Part shown: positions 28,801-35,371 of the stretch, one piece after another
Layout: each line of letters begins with the position of its first letter
Numbering within the stretch: position 1 is the stretch's first letter
DNA from: Acetispira formosa (nom. nud.)
GTDB lineage: Bacteria > Desulfobacterota > Desulfarculia > Adiutricales > Adiutricaceae
Assembly (NCBI GenBank): GCA_023525915.1
Contig: CP026659.1
Span: 1 to 64,000, forward strand
Length of the DNA: 64,000 nucleotides
Direction of reading: 5' to 3'
Notes under the pieces: model-generated
The model's database searches: none
Told to the model about the DNA's origin: nothing
Seen by the model: only the letters and a program-made list of their open reading frames with translations
Position numbers and translations under genes: made by a program

Positions 28801-31377
28801 CAAGGCGGCCCCTTTTTCATAGGGGTTGCCTTCATTGCTGGTGTAATTGTCATCGCGCCCGGCCCATTCATATATGCCGCCCTCGCGGTTGGTGTCCGGC
28901 CAACTGCTGACGCAGCCGTCCCGAACGGTAAATTTGAAACTTGTATTATAGTCATAATATGTATCAGCGTCTTTGCCGTCCCAGAAGGAATCGCCGCCGC
29001 CGATAAAGCAATAAAATTTGACCCGCCCCAGTTCAATATCCTCATTGGTGAAGCTGTCGCCGACGGCCATTTTGAAATGGGCGCCGTTTTTTTCATAAAG
29101 GATATAGCCCTTTTCCGGCAGTCCGGCAATGGTATAGGAAAGGGTTTTATTATTTGAATCAACATCCGTGGCCTGAAGCATATCCTTGGTGATGGTGACG
29201 ATATAGCCCTTGTAGCCGTCCGCCGTGCCGTTATCGCCAAGCTGCGGGCGCTCGTTGTTCTCGCCTATTCCGGTGCCCAGGCCGGTGTTGTTTTTGATGG
29301 TGGGGTCATCATTATTGGGGGCGGTTTCGATGATTATGGTATAAGTGGCGTCCAAAGAGTCATTTTTTGAATCATCGGCATATCCCGGCAGCTTGATGCC
29401 CCCCGGAACCTGGCGGTCGGCGATATGAAGCTTGAAGCTGGGCCGTTTGTCGCCGGTCAGGTCGCCCGGTTCGTCATCGGTGGCGTCATAGCAGAGATAT
29501 TGCAGCTTGTCGGCCGTGAAAACCGAATCGCTGGACAGGAGGGTCTCCGTGAATGTGCCGTCGCCGTTGGGAATTTTAAGGTAAAGGCGGCCGCCTTCCG
29601 GCAGCTTCAGATCCTTGACGGTCACTGTAATGTATTGAAGGTCATCGTCGCCCCCGTCAAATATCAGGCCGCCTTCCGGCTGGACATATTCTGGCCGGAT
29701 GCCGTCGGCATAAAGGTTGGCGCCCTCTTGGCGCTCCCAGACCCACAGCGTAATGGGGCCGGTGTCGCCCTCTTCCTGATCGGCCCCGGACAGGGTGAAT
29801 TCCATATTGACCGGATTGATGTTGATTTTCAGCTCAAAGGGGGCGCCGTTATCGGTCACGGCTCCGCCGCCGTCATCGACGGTGAATTTTATGACGGAGA
29901 CGTCAGGGGTGGAGGCGTCCACAGTGGCATTGCCCTGGGCGTCGTAAGTATATTTGATGGATTGGCCGGTATATTCAAAGGAGATCTTGCCCTCGATGAG
30001 TTCGGCCAGGGAAAAGGTGGCCCCTTCACCCAGGCGGATATCGCCCTTCTTGATCACGCCGTTGGCGGGCAGCCCCTGAATGGTTATGCGGATTTCAGCG
30101 GCCAGGCTGTCGGGGTCGTTAATTTCCCCGTTCGGTTTGGCCAGGCCGAAATCCTCAAGGGTCAGAACTTTGCTGTTGGAGGACTGGGCGGTTTTGTTGT
30201 CGTATACGCTGGGATACGAATCGCGATCCTTGGGAAGGGTCACTTCGGGCGGATCGTTGACGGGCGTAATATCGATAGTGGTGGTATAGGCCGCGCTTTC
30301 GGTTTCAAAACTGTCGACCACCGTCAGTTTCAGATTCATGGAGCCATTGACCTGATAATCGCCCTGGAAATAAATCTTGCTCATGATCGCCTCGATTTCA
30401 CTGGCGGTCATGGGCTTGATTATCTCCAGAGTGAGGCCGTCGCTTGATATATCCCAATCCGTGCCCTTGCCGGTGAGACCGGCGTCGGCATAAAGCTTGC
30501 CGACGGCCGTTTTGCCGTCCAGCGGGCTGAGCTCCAGCTTGGCTGTGAGCCGGTCATTATCATTGGCGGAGACCACGTTGCGGTCGGATACTTTCAAGCC
30601 GCTGAAATAGAGCTTGCTTTCGGTATTGTTGTCATTGTTGGATACGGTGTTTTCCTTGACCCGGCTTTCAAAATCCTTGCTGTCTATTGTCGGCCTGTCG
30701 TTGACCAGCACTTCCCTGATTTCTGAATCGGCCGGATCGCCGGAAGCGGAAGAGCCGCTGTGGACTTCAACAGTAAAGGTGACCCTGCCGGGATCGCCGG
30801 AAGTGTAATTGACGGTGTTCAGAAGGGCGTTAATGCCCTCGGCCGTGCCGGTGATGGTGATGGAGCCGGTGCTCTTGTCAATGCTGCTGACTCCGGGCCA
30901 CCCGGCATTGCTGCTGAATGAACCCACCAGAAGGTCATCTTTGTCGGTGACCGTGATGACCAGGGTCAGCACGCCATCGCCGGAGACGGAAATTCCCTTG
31001 ATGCTGGAAATCGCCCCCGCGTTAATCATGTCCTGAAATTGGCCGTCTTCAATGCTCACGTCCTCACCGGACAGAGCCTGGACCAAACCGGCCCTGAAGG
31101 CCGCCTGAGCTTTGTCGCCCTCGTCCTTTTGTTCGCCGCGCGCGGTATCCTGGTCGGCCGCGCCGCCTTCGGTGCGTATGAACGTTTGGTCGTCGCCATT
31201 CGGTGCGTTGTCGTGATTATCGATATTTGGATCCACGAAAGCGTCGGCTATGGCCGCGCCCACCGCGCCGTCGAAGACCTGGCGGGGCTCCAGGGCCAGC
31301 ATCATGGAGTGAATGGCCAGAGGGCTGGATTTAGTATTCTTTTTCGCGGGTTTAGTCGTTTTCCACCATTTGGCCAT
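19888..31377 (-). CDS. Giant cadherin-like/CSPG-repeat adhesin with LEPR motif (3829 aa)
   Basis: The N-terminus carries ALEPRQVFDGA at about residues 28-38, the LEPR-xLL type tag found at the start of very large secreted repeat proteins. The body is a chain of cadherin-like domains joined by VNDAP-type linkers. Three module kinds are visible: ITGTxEGINALL units, CSPG/NG2-like units (VGDxFTQxDIxxGxLxYxH), and at least six units of about 140 residues with a LITG...GxWQY...LRFVP...LVET pattern. The C-terminus has a further cadherin-like fold, then an acidic helical tail ending KKLLAALS; no RTX repeats, LPXTG or beta-barrel are seen. ATG 31377 (AGGTGAG upstream) is preferred to GTG 31386. It is probably exported by a type I-like system encoded elsewhere. 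Confidence 0.8.
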   Translation of the reverse strand: MAKWWKTTKPAKKNTKSSPLAIHSMMLALEPRQVFDGAVGAAIADAFVDPNIDNHDNAPNGDDQTFIRTEGGAADQDTARGEQKDEGDKAQAAFRAGLVQALSGEDVSIEDGQFQDMINAGAISSIKGISVSGDGVLTLVITVTDKDDLLVGSFSSNAGWPGVSSIDKSTGSITITGTAEGINALLNTVNYTSGDPGRVTFTVEVHSGSSASGDPADSEIREVLVNDRPTIDSKDFESRVKENTVSNNDNNTESKLYFSGLKVSDRNVVSANDNDRLTAKLELSPLDGKTAVGKLYADAGLTGKGTDWDISSDGLTLEIIKPMTASEIEAIMSKIYFQGDYQVNGSMNLKLTVVDSFETESAAYTTTIDITPVNDPPEVTLPKDRDSYPSVYDNKTAQSSNSKVLTLEDFGLAKPNGEINDPDSLAAEIRITIQGLPANGVIKKGDIRLGEGATFSLAELIEGKISFEYTGQSIKYTYDAQGNATVDASTPDVSVIKFTVDDGGGAVTDNGAPFELKININPVNMEFTLSGADQEEGDTGPITLWVWERQEGANLYADGIRPEYVQPEGGLIFDGGDDDLQYITVTVKDLKLPEGGRLYLKIPNGDGTFTETLLSSDSVFTADKLQYLCYDATDDEPGDLTGDKRPSFKLHIADRQVPGGIKLPGYADDSKNDSLDATYTIIIETAPNNDDPTIKNNTGLGTGIGENNERPQLGDNGTADGYKGYIVTITKDMLQATDVDSNNKTLSYTIAGLPEKGYILYEKNGAHFKMAVGDSFTNEDIELGRVKFYCFIGGGDSFWDGKDADTYYDYNTSFKFTVRDGCVSSWPDTNREGGIYEWAGRDDNYTSNEGNPYEKGAALAEIEFDLQVALKKPIGGDSTTEFDKLVAPEVTVNNNAVPIIIEADDLLKEQAQAQGKDDDYYYSFNLNRQPPIIEINDTDTADEDILISLLENPSTGWLMIREGGDWRTLYVGEAFSYADLLADNVKYVHNGGEHFQDTLKFVVSDTYNYVYKDVNGQDIAIKINIRPHDDAPEVEVEDVYVPAEGGAVDLKDYLTLTDEDAPDSVRDKDADGYPIYNADGSGRGGADFKPDDLELEIMSLPDPKTGVLEFKDTDGIWKAVSVGDIFTQKQIADGDFLRYRHLGGEFFTDSFDVRAVDTSAEYNGPRAGETRTVTVNIAMTNDAPEVNNNTGIDRGSLDAGGALVDENGVIKIWGSENVKIPTDSTDPKAWESGWELVNPNRPTLYTRDPDNTADELTYTITKACEYGSLMRDGVVLGVGSTFTQKDINDGLLSYKSGKSTNNENSDKYTWSYHKDSFSFKVSDSSLYAQDGGGDTAEEHVFKIDVNPVNQQPEFGQGLEKNNTLYATDDNAVHICDSSITDDNDPLKFIQIKDPDWPAGYDGDVTHLYETVELDITAVIGKLFDTSGGLTEGSKYGSFSWKDGYVPTGLSVDVSETGTMKLVGSLEDINEALKHLTYLPDSGDGTVKDLNGRIDITFDFYDCNNGGEGNHSRTDGFDIHKTLNIYVSTQNNAPTANIAPGDLRLPDAIEDDNTHLTFKDGSGNWLQFTDVDSFEGMATVTISAVHGKVFFSGGKITGVQSTVTDSSGNLIITGTLAGINNAIKSVYYKSDLHFNGTDTISIVYDDKGNTGPEGAAGAKQLWSGETFTLTVKAANDAPTVDFNVKPNDHQQVPQGETEALPTLEIVAGNVADEKYEIDLSGRLTIDDPNDRKDPSDLSGNTEWSSWGAIKEKDITVTISSTELGTNTALGEFAAKTGSFLSDADTSVSGKITFTGTWAEIQADLNNLKFMVENPGKNVTADIRVEIDDQGNGSDPGVAHGLTTDDTRFLINVSIEANQAPIINVVDNPHVYEDLYGCDDTTGITLKDLLDPSGTGAIVADADSFNLEVEYRIAVDSGTLTYKGSSGQEFTGTATIAEINAMLAAMKFHPGANANGDVRLIISIDDKGHTGHLPSISEAAPPLDNAAAGSYIYVKDGVSLVTVRLIDVDVRAVNDQPQVTAGNKVEMNDVAEDTVMGPNDATGGTGGTGGQKVSDLFTDAYLTGKFTDPNDQGGQNGKFQGILITGDLSNPSTEGVWQYHNGTKWVDITNPSDTNAVYLSKNAYIRFNPVKDFYGEPGKLSVRLVENTGTEGVKAPYDDPSLGNIAYPAFLTNGAICAAGVNLSAGGTFGNVKDAYRPYTQNTVDIKIKIAPDYDAPVWGTPPVSYETNEESSTTLTGISFTDKDIIESNKGYSDFTLTVKVNCGAGANAGTDPGKLNIDTTKLPSGVSYVSGDGTTTVVFTGTLEGLNALLSAIGEASGKITYTPADNFYASGNDRPQVTFTIEDAGHDGSTTNASRNDPAEITVDITVKPVNDAPLVKDRTDAVNDYDGSGNQSLKDPFTNNPVLEDSGHDEASKAQIPTKTVEQIFSGSYDELDMRYGGNAPDVPGQYTFAGVVIYDNGATADQGEWQYKDANNQWRTITGVSEANGLFLAKGTEVRFVPKDDFNGETGKLKAYLADSTSSPALTTGGKVDVTDAKRGNITAFSEKHVAVGTKIQAVNDAPEWVANKPVTPLEVNEDAGTDAGNSGKTINDLFPSNDHFNDGKDAVTGGSTANSFNGVLITGPESGTDYGHWQYSTDNGANWTDVNLANGQAMYLSGTDSLRFVPAADYYGTPPSGTAGLNVHLVETSTDVSPPSAGTAVDMPEVGGDTIYSLEAKELTVTVKPVNDAPVIDGLSDTVDEILVDRSLPQGSQDANGWLVENLVKKDNLTDSHFTDPRDANHGDGSEADQLQGILITGTGSPLAVGDEGYIREAEGHWQYKLSGGAWQTFPDPLGESNAFYLPKDAMVRFVCQDASVDGIQQFDFLLVETGSSVFTDAGTYNIADGSTKTGGATQISDKDDGHMSVRVYVGDYNLNEPVITVPADGLTVWEDAEYTFKAGDLIFSDTDKDGKDNLTVTLKVENGTFTFSDDPTGKVTFSYGADNSTVIITGEPDLINKAIADNLTYKGKADYNGPDTISIEVTDTAGAAGITHTVNGELAIDVRPVNDRPTAPDGQNTYLDPVDRDSDSDDISGTKIENLMDGLMGDPKDAADSHAHPEFGDQTGKFQGILVVGDSSTADQGVWQYKDGNGQWRPITGVSDSSALYLAKDTEIRFVPEAGFEGQPGQLEVRLVENTPIAAPYQPKDGDDKTGDASGNTSGNTPFPQLVNGQSYDLTDSAGIFGDVPEANRPYTAEKVNITIFVNPVFDEDATAPVPSWSFSDPGGSGTYTVTVSVGQGSLTVRDDHPNLTVDGDGSGTLKITGSLSDLEALLDGGLDYTPEADYNGLVEINFSAANDAAPGKTVDSLKGSITIKPVNDAPELTGGDSVELPDFVNQPGAEPAGQTVEDLFGQFFSDARDQVEGNSGNGFRGILITGSEADPATEGVWQYYNGGSWVDISVSGESGALYLEASAELRFKPVTGFSGQPGGLTALLVETGDTVSGGSTGESLGNPTEFVGGETYDYASVYEKGGTSRVSGEPVHLGITIIAYVQNDTPPPILPENPSWTWQDNSYSSQNSPSSIPPWVMEDKHNPANPQFERAGLDAPHLRHGTGAGDDHQEINLITDIHISSVCWHTTEHIEASVGQSGLMTGLEHLGQPRIDLGQSDPGGYQWTYSDSGLPSLSLDRSEFAGHLGSEPTYFAAALADGSDLPDWLLFNPGSLTLTVVDPSQLTEPVAVLISARDEEGRLIALTINLTPDGQAKDKAAVPVAETDETSDEAREDMISDLRGRDLYLTEAAESFRNLWEVSRLQAEEADEMRRDADLNQKIELCAVDALLLEAKKLLAALS

Positions 31378-31550
31378 AGGTCTCACCTTTTACGTCTCTT
31401 TATTGTCCCTTATTGGTTTCTGTTAGGTATAACTACACTATCCTATAAGATAGCAGTATAGCGATAATTACATTTTATGGCAAGCTAAAATAATAGCTAT
31501 TTTACTTTTAATAATCCGATATTGTTTATATAAATAGTGGGAAATAAAAT

Positions 31551-31579
31551 GGCCGCAACCCTTTTTCGGGGTTGCGGCC
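31551..31579 (-). terminator. Terminator hairpin downstream of the ammonia-lyase-like gene
   Basis: An 11-bp perfect stem (GGCCGCAACCC and complement) with a five-base loop is followed on the minus strand by a T-rich stretch. It would end the regulator-symporter-lyase transcripts before the adhesin promoter region (31378-31550). Confidence 0.65.
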
Positions 31580-31607
31580 CTGATCAAAAACATAACAGCG
31601 GTTGACC

Positions 31608-31692
31608 GCCGCCGGGAGAAATGTTTTTGCCCGGCGGCGGTTCCGGGGGTCTTTAGTCACCGCCGCCGGGCAAAAACATTTCTCCCGGCGGC
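31608..31692 (+). repeat. Conserved-loop hairpin, copy A
   Basis: A perfect 33-bp stem (31608-31640 with 31660-31692) encloses the 19-base loop TTCCGGGGGTCTTTAGTCA. The stem contains AAATGTTTTTGCCCGGCGG. It lies between the lyase-like gene and the adhesin. It belongs to a five-copy family in this window whose loops are identical and whose stems differ. Confidence 0.85.
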
Positions 31693-31742
31693 TGCCTGGC
31701 CGTCTTTCTTGAGGGCTGGAAAGTGTGCATAGATGAGTGGGA

Positions 31743-31831
31743 GCCGGAAGCCGGGAATTGTTTTTGGCCCGGCTCCGTTCCGGGGGTCTTTAGTCACGGA
31801 GCCGGGCCAAAAACAATTCCCGGCTTCCGGC
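31743..31831 (+). repeat. Conserved-loop hairpin, copy B
   Basis: A perfect 35-bp stem (31743-31777 with 31797-31831) holds the same 19-base loop as copy A in the same orientation. The stem contains GAATTGTTTTTGGCCCGG and differs from copy A at many positions, yet both arms match each other exactly. It ends 28 bases after the lyase-like gene. Confidence 0.85.
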
Positions 31832-31858
31832 GGGTCAGGGTTTTACTGAAACGCGGCG

Positions 31859-33433
31859 CTAGAAAGTCAGCCTACCCACAATGGATTCGGTGAAAGTCAC
31901 CAATTCGCCGCTTTTGACTTTCTGGTAGAGCAGTTCCATATCCGGCTCAAAATAGCGGTCTTCGTCTACGGTGGGCACGTCCTTGCGGACGTGCTCACGG
32001 AGCTTGTTCACTATCGAGGACGGCGCGGGGCTGTCGCCGGACAAATCCAGGGCCTGAAGGGCGATCATCAGCTCAATGGCCGTGATGTACTGGAGTTTCT
32101 CCGCAACCTGCACTGCCTTTTTGGCCGCCGTGTAGGCCATACTGACCGGATCTTCCTGATTGGCGCAGGTCGGGACGCTGTCCACCGAAGCCGGGAAGCT
32201 CAGCATTTTAATTTCGTTGACCAGCGCGGCCGCCGTATACTGCGGGATCATGAAGCCGTTGTTCAGGCCGGGGTTCTTCACCAGAAAAGCCGGGAGGCCA
32301 TTGTTGAAGAAGCGGTTAACCATGCGGTCGGAGCGGCGTTCGCTGGTCTTGGCCAGAATGCCGGAGGCCAGACAGATCATGTCCGCGCCGCCGCCGACGT
32401 AACTGCCGTCAAAATTGCCGCCCATGAGCGGGGTATCCTCGCCGTCCGCGCCGCCGGGGAAGACGATCGGGTTATCGCTGACAGACAGGGACTCGCCCCA
32501 GATGTTTTCCAGGGCCTGACGGAGGATTCGTTTGCCCGCGCCGTGGAGGTGCGGGGTACAGCGCAGAACGTAGGGGTCCTGCACGCGGGCGTGCTTGTTG
32601 GCCTCCATAATGCCGCTGTCGGCCAGAAGCCGGCGCATCAGCGCGGCCGTCTCATGCTGCTCGCTGTGGCGCTTGACGCTGTGGAGCCGCTCGTCGCAGC
32701 CCAGGATGGTGCCCTTCATGGCCTCAAAGGTGGCGCAGCCGACGATGTCCAGGTTGCGGGCGGCCATCAGCGCGTCGTAAATGGCCAGGACGGCCAGGCC
32801 GGTGGGCGAAGTCGAGCCGTTCAAGAGGCTCAGGCCTTCTTTACAGCGCAGGGGTACCGGAGTCAGGCCGGCCTGTTTCAAAGCTTCGCCGCCCTCCAGC
32901 AGACGGTTTTTGTAATAGGCCCGCCCTTCGCCCATTAACAGGAGGGTCAGGTGGCCCTCCACGGCCAGGTAGCCCACCGAGCCGTCGCCGGGGGCATAGG
33001 GGGTGACCTGGGCGTTAAGGGTCTGGCGGATGAGGTCTATCAGCTCGAACGATATGCCTGAAACTCCCCGGCCCGTGTTGAGGATCATCTGAAGCTGAAT
33101 GGCCCGCACCTGCTCTTCCGGGAGTGGTTTGCCGACCGAAGCGGCGTGGGAGCGCACAATATTGCGCTGAAGTTCGGCCGCCTCATCCGGCGGAATGACA
33201 TAGCGGACGTTTTCCCCAAAGCCGGTGGTCACGCCGTAAATGAGGCGGTTCTCGGACAGGAAGCGGTCGATTATGGCCCTGGATTTTTTTACCCTTTCAA
33301 TATAAAAATCGGAAAAGGTCAGTTTGGCTCTGTGGCGGGCCACGGCGATGAACTGATCGAGAGTGATGTCCTCCGCGCCAAGGACAACTTCAGTGATGTC
33401 GGCGGGATTGGTTTTGAAAAAATGGTCTATCAT
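31859..33433 (-). CDS. Histidine/phenylalanine ammonia-lyase family protein lacking the MIO Ala-Ser-Gly triad
   Basis: The 524-residue protein aligns along its length with aromatic amino acid lyases. Active-site positions of the family are visible: Tyr66 (IYGVTTGFG), His95 (SHAASVG), Asn205 (LSLLNGS), Gln285/Tyr288/Arg291 (QDPYVLR), Phe341 (GGNFDG) and Glu427 (NQEDPVSM). However, where the family has GSVGASGDLAPLAH, this protein has GSVGYLAVEGHL (residues 151-162): the Ala-Ser-Gly that cyclises to the MIO cofactor is precisely absent. The reading frame is sound on both sides. It may be a non-catalytic or mechanistically different homologue. AAGGAG precedes the ATG. It follows a Na+/solute symporter, which may import its ligand. 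Confidence 0.88.
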   Translation of the reverse strand: MIDHFFKTNPADITEVVLGAEDITLDQFIAVARHRAKLTFSDFYIERVKKSRAIIDRFLSENRLIYGVTTGFGENVRYVIPPDEAAELQRNIVRSHAASVGKPLPEEQVRAIQLQMILNTGRGVSGISFELIDLIRQTLNAQVTPYAPGDGSVGYLAVEGHLTLLLMGEGRAYYKNRLLEGGEALKQAGLTPVPLRCKEGLSLLNGSTSPTGLAVLAIYDALMAARNLDIVGCATFEAMKGTILGCDERLHSVKRHSEQHETAALMRRLLADSGIMEANKHARVQDPYVLRCTPHLHGAGKRILRQALENIWGESLSVSDNPIVFPGGADGEDTPLMGGNFDGSYVGGGADMICLASGILAKTSERRSDRMVNRFFNNGLPAFLVKNPGLNNGFMIPQYTAAALVNEIKMLSFPASVDSVPTCANQEDPVSMAYTAAKKAVQVAEKLQYITAIELMIALQALDLSGDSPAPSSIVNKLREHVRKDVPTVDEDRYFEPDMELLYQKVKSGELVTFTESIVGRLTF

Positions 33434-33446
33434 CTGTAACTCCTTT

Positions 33447-33539
33447 GTGCGTGGTCCGCACGGGACTATGTCTAGGTGAGGGTTTCCCTAAGTTAAAGTA
33501 CGGCGGCCATCATCGTATTAAGAGCGGCGCCCCCTCACC
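33447..33539 (-). repeat. Dispersed intergenic repeat R1, copy a
   Basis: This minus-oriented copy contains GTGCGTGGTCCGCACGGGAC, then TCTAGGTGAGGGTTTCCC and GGCGGCCATCATCGTATTAA. It lies between the symporter and the lyase-like gene and abuts the ribosome-binding site of the latter, so it would be in that mRNA. Related copies occur at 34982, 42931, 46553 and 59864. Confidence 0.75.
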
Positions 33540-33569
33540 TATGGGTACACGGACACCGTTCGGCGGACA

Positions 33570-34970
33570 TTAGGCCTGGGCCTGCCCGGCTGGCTGGGTG
33601 GCCAGGGAGACGGCGGTGAAAACGACCAGGCAAACCAGGCCGGAGAATATTTCCGTGGGTATGCCGAAGAAACTGACTCCGCCAATGGCGGCCACGGCGA
33701 TGACCGTGCCGGTGGCCATGGCCGCGACAGCGCCCTGACGGGTGGCTTTTTTCCAGAAGAAGCCGCCGACAACCGGTATGAATACGCCGCTGGTATAGAG
33801 AGTATAGCTCATCAATAGAAGTTTGACGATCTGCGGCACCAGGAAGGAAAGGCCAATGGCCAGAACGCCGATAATGAGCGTCCAGACGCGCGACAGCATC
33901 AGCAGGCGCTTGGGATCGAGTTCCTTGCCTTTGTGGAGCACCTCCCGGTAAACGTCATTAATGACGTGGGAGGTGGCGGCCGTCAGGATGGAGGCGGCGG
34001 TGGACATAATGGCCGCCATAATGGCCGCCAGCACCAGACCGGCCACCACGGGCGAGAGGGCGCTCATGATCAGGGTGGGCACGGCCATGCCGGTATCGGG
34101 CAGATCTGGGAACATGCCGCGCGCGCTCATGCCCATCAGGGCCGGGAAAATGGTTATCCCGATGATGATGACGCCGGCCAGGATGCAGGAATTGCGGGCC
34201 GTGCGGCCATCTTTGGAGGCGAAGATGCGCTGATAGACGTCCTGGCCGATGAAGGTGTAGAGGATCAGCGGCAGAGTCAGCCAGAGGATGAAGGAGAAGC
34301 CGTCGCCGCCCATCATGCCGTAGAAATTTTCCGGCGTGCCGACCTGGTCGATCATGGCCTGGGTGGCCTCCCAGCCGCCGGTGTTGTTGATGACGATCAA
34401 GGCGGCGGCCACGCAGCCGATCCCGGCGATGATCATCTGGATAAAATCGGTGAGGGTGGCGGCCCAAAGCCCGCCGATAGAGGTATAGACCACGAAGATG
34501 ACGGCGGCCACGAAACCGCCGATGACCGGGTCCATGCCGAGGGCGGCGAAGACGTTGCGGGCGGCGGAGACCTGCCCGGCCAGAATGCCCACCAGGGCCA
34601 CCAGCGACAAAACCGAGGCCACTGTGGCCAAGCCCGTGCTGCCGAATCTTTTGCTGAGGAAATCAGGCACGGTGTAGAGGGCCATATCGCGCATGCGGCA
34701 GGCCACCAGCGCCACCAGAATCAGGCCCAGCCCCCCGGCAATGCCGTTCCACCAGGCTACCAGGCCTTTTTCATAGGCCATTTGACCTATGCCGATAACG
34801 AAGCCGCCGCCGAAATAGGTTGCGGCCAGGGCGAAGGAGGCGAAGACGATGCCGAGCCGCCGTCCGGCCAAAAGAAAATCATCGACATCGTTGTTAAAGC
34901 GATTAGCCCAGATTCCGACGCCGAGCATCAGAAGAAAATAAACGATCAAAACCACAAGAATCATACTCAT
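33570..34970 (-). CDS. Sodium:solute symporter (SSS family)
   Basis: The 466-residue inner-membrane protein matches the SSS family: N-terminal VVLIVYFLLMLGVGIWANR, then DDFLLAGRRLG, GIGQMAYEKGLVAWW and a DLPDTGMAVPTLIMSALSPV region, with about 12-13 hydrophobic segments. The family imports amino acids, sugars, vitamins or carboxylates with Na+. The ATG at 34970 (or 34964) is chosen because upstream codons in the frame fall in the dispersed repeat R1 and encode no family sequence. It lies between a sigma-54 activator and the lyase-like gene, all on the minus strand, suggesting uptake of an amino acid or similar substrate. The ligand cannot be predicted. Confidence 0.9.
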   Translation of the reverse strand: MSMILVVLIVYFLLMLGVGIWANRFNNDVDDFLLAGRRLGIVFASFALAATYFGGGFVIGIGQMAYEKGLVAWWNGIAGGLGLILVALVACRMRDMALYTVPDFLSKRFGSTGLATVASVLSLVALVGILAGQVSAARNVFAALGMDPVIGGFVAAVIFVVYTSIGGLWAATLTDFIQMIIAGIGCVAAALIVINNTGGWEATQAMIDQVGTPENFYGMMGGDGFSFILWLTLPLILYTFIGQDVYQRIFASKDGRTARNSCILAGVIIIGITIFPALMGMSARGMFPDLPDTGMAVPTLIMSALSPVVAGLVLAAIMAAIMSTAASILTAATSHVINDVYREVLHKGKELDPKRLLMLSRVWTLIIGVLAIGLSFLVPQIVKLLLMSYTLYTSGVFIPVVGGFFWKKATRQGAVAAMATGTVIAVAAIGGVSFFGIPTEIFSGLVCLVVFTAVSLATQPAGQAQA

Positions 34971-34981
34971 CCCGGGCGGAG

Positions 34982-35055
34982 CCCGGCCCCCATGTCTAGG
35001 TAATGGTTTCTTAATTTTGGCGGCCCTCATCGTATTAAGAGCGGTACCCCCCGGC
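34982..35055 (-). repeat. Dispersed intergenic repeat R1, copy b
   Basis: This shorter, more diverged minus-oriented copy has ATGTCTAGGTAATGGTTTC and GGCGGCCCTCATCGTATTAA, and lies directly upstream of the symporter start. The remaining intergenic sequence to 35371 (about 320 bases) shows no gene. Confidence 0.65.
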
Positions 35056-35371
35056 CTGCGGGAGGCCGGGGCGCGCATGAAAGCCATAGCGCTTTCCGCC
35101 CCAAACCGTCTTGCGGGCTGCCGTCCACTTTGAAGCAAATGGAAATTTCCGTTTTGATATAGAGCAAAAACCCGGCCATTGCCTTTTCAGGGGCGGCAGG
35201 GCCGGGGCGCGGTGGGCCAGAGTTTGGCAACCTTTTGTATTATCAGCTAATTTTCAATATTTTCAGGTAAATGAGGTTTATGGGGAAAATCTGGAACGGC
35301 TGGAAATCAAGTGGATTTTTCATCAGAAAACGCAATCATTTCTTGCATGCAAGTTTTTATTGCATATGGCT

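Noticed and set aside
22279..30447. Several long + strand open frames opposite the giant adhesin
   Set aside because: They mirror the repeated domains of the adhesin and are antisense artefacts without ribosome-binding sites.
31600..31835. Hairpins A and B as ordinary rho-independent terminators
   Set aside because: Stems of 33-35 bp lack a T tail on either strand, and a proper terminator already lies at 31551-31579.
33933..35003. Long + strand open frame opposite the symporter gene
   Set aside because: It is rich in His, Gly and Asp with no family resemblance and is the antisense of a clear membrane protein; high GC keeps antisense frames open.
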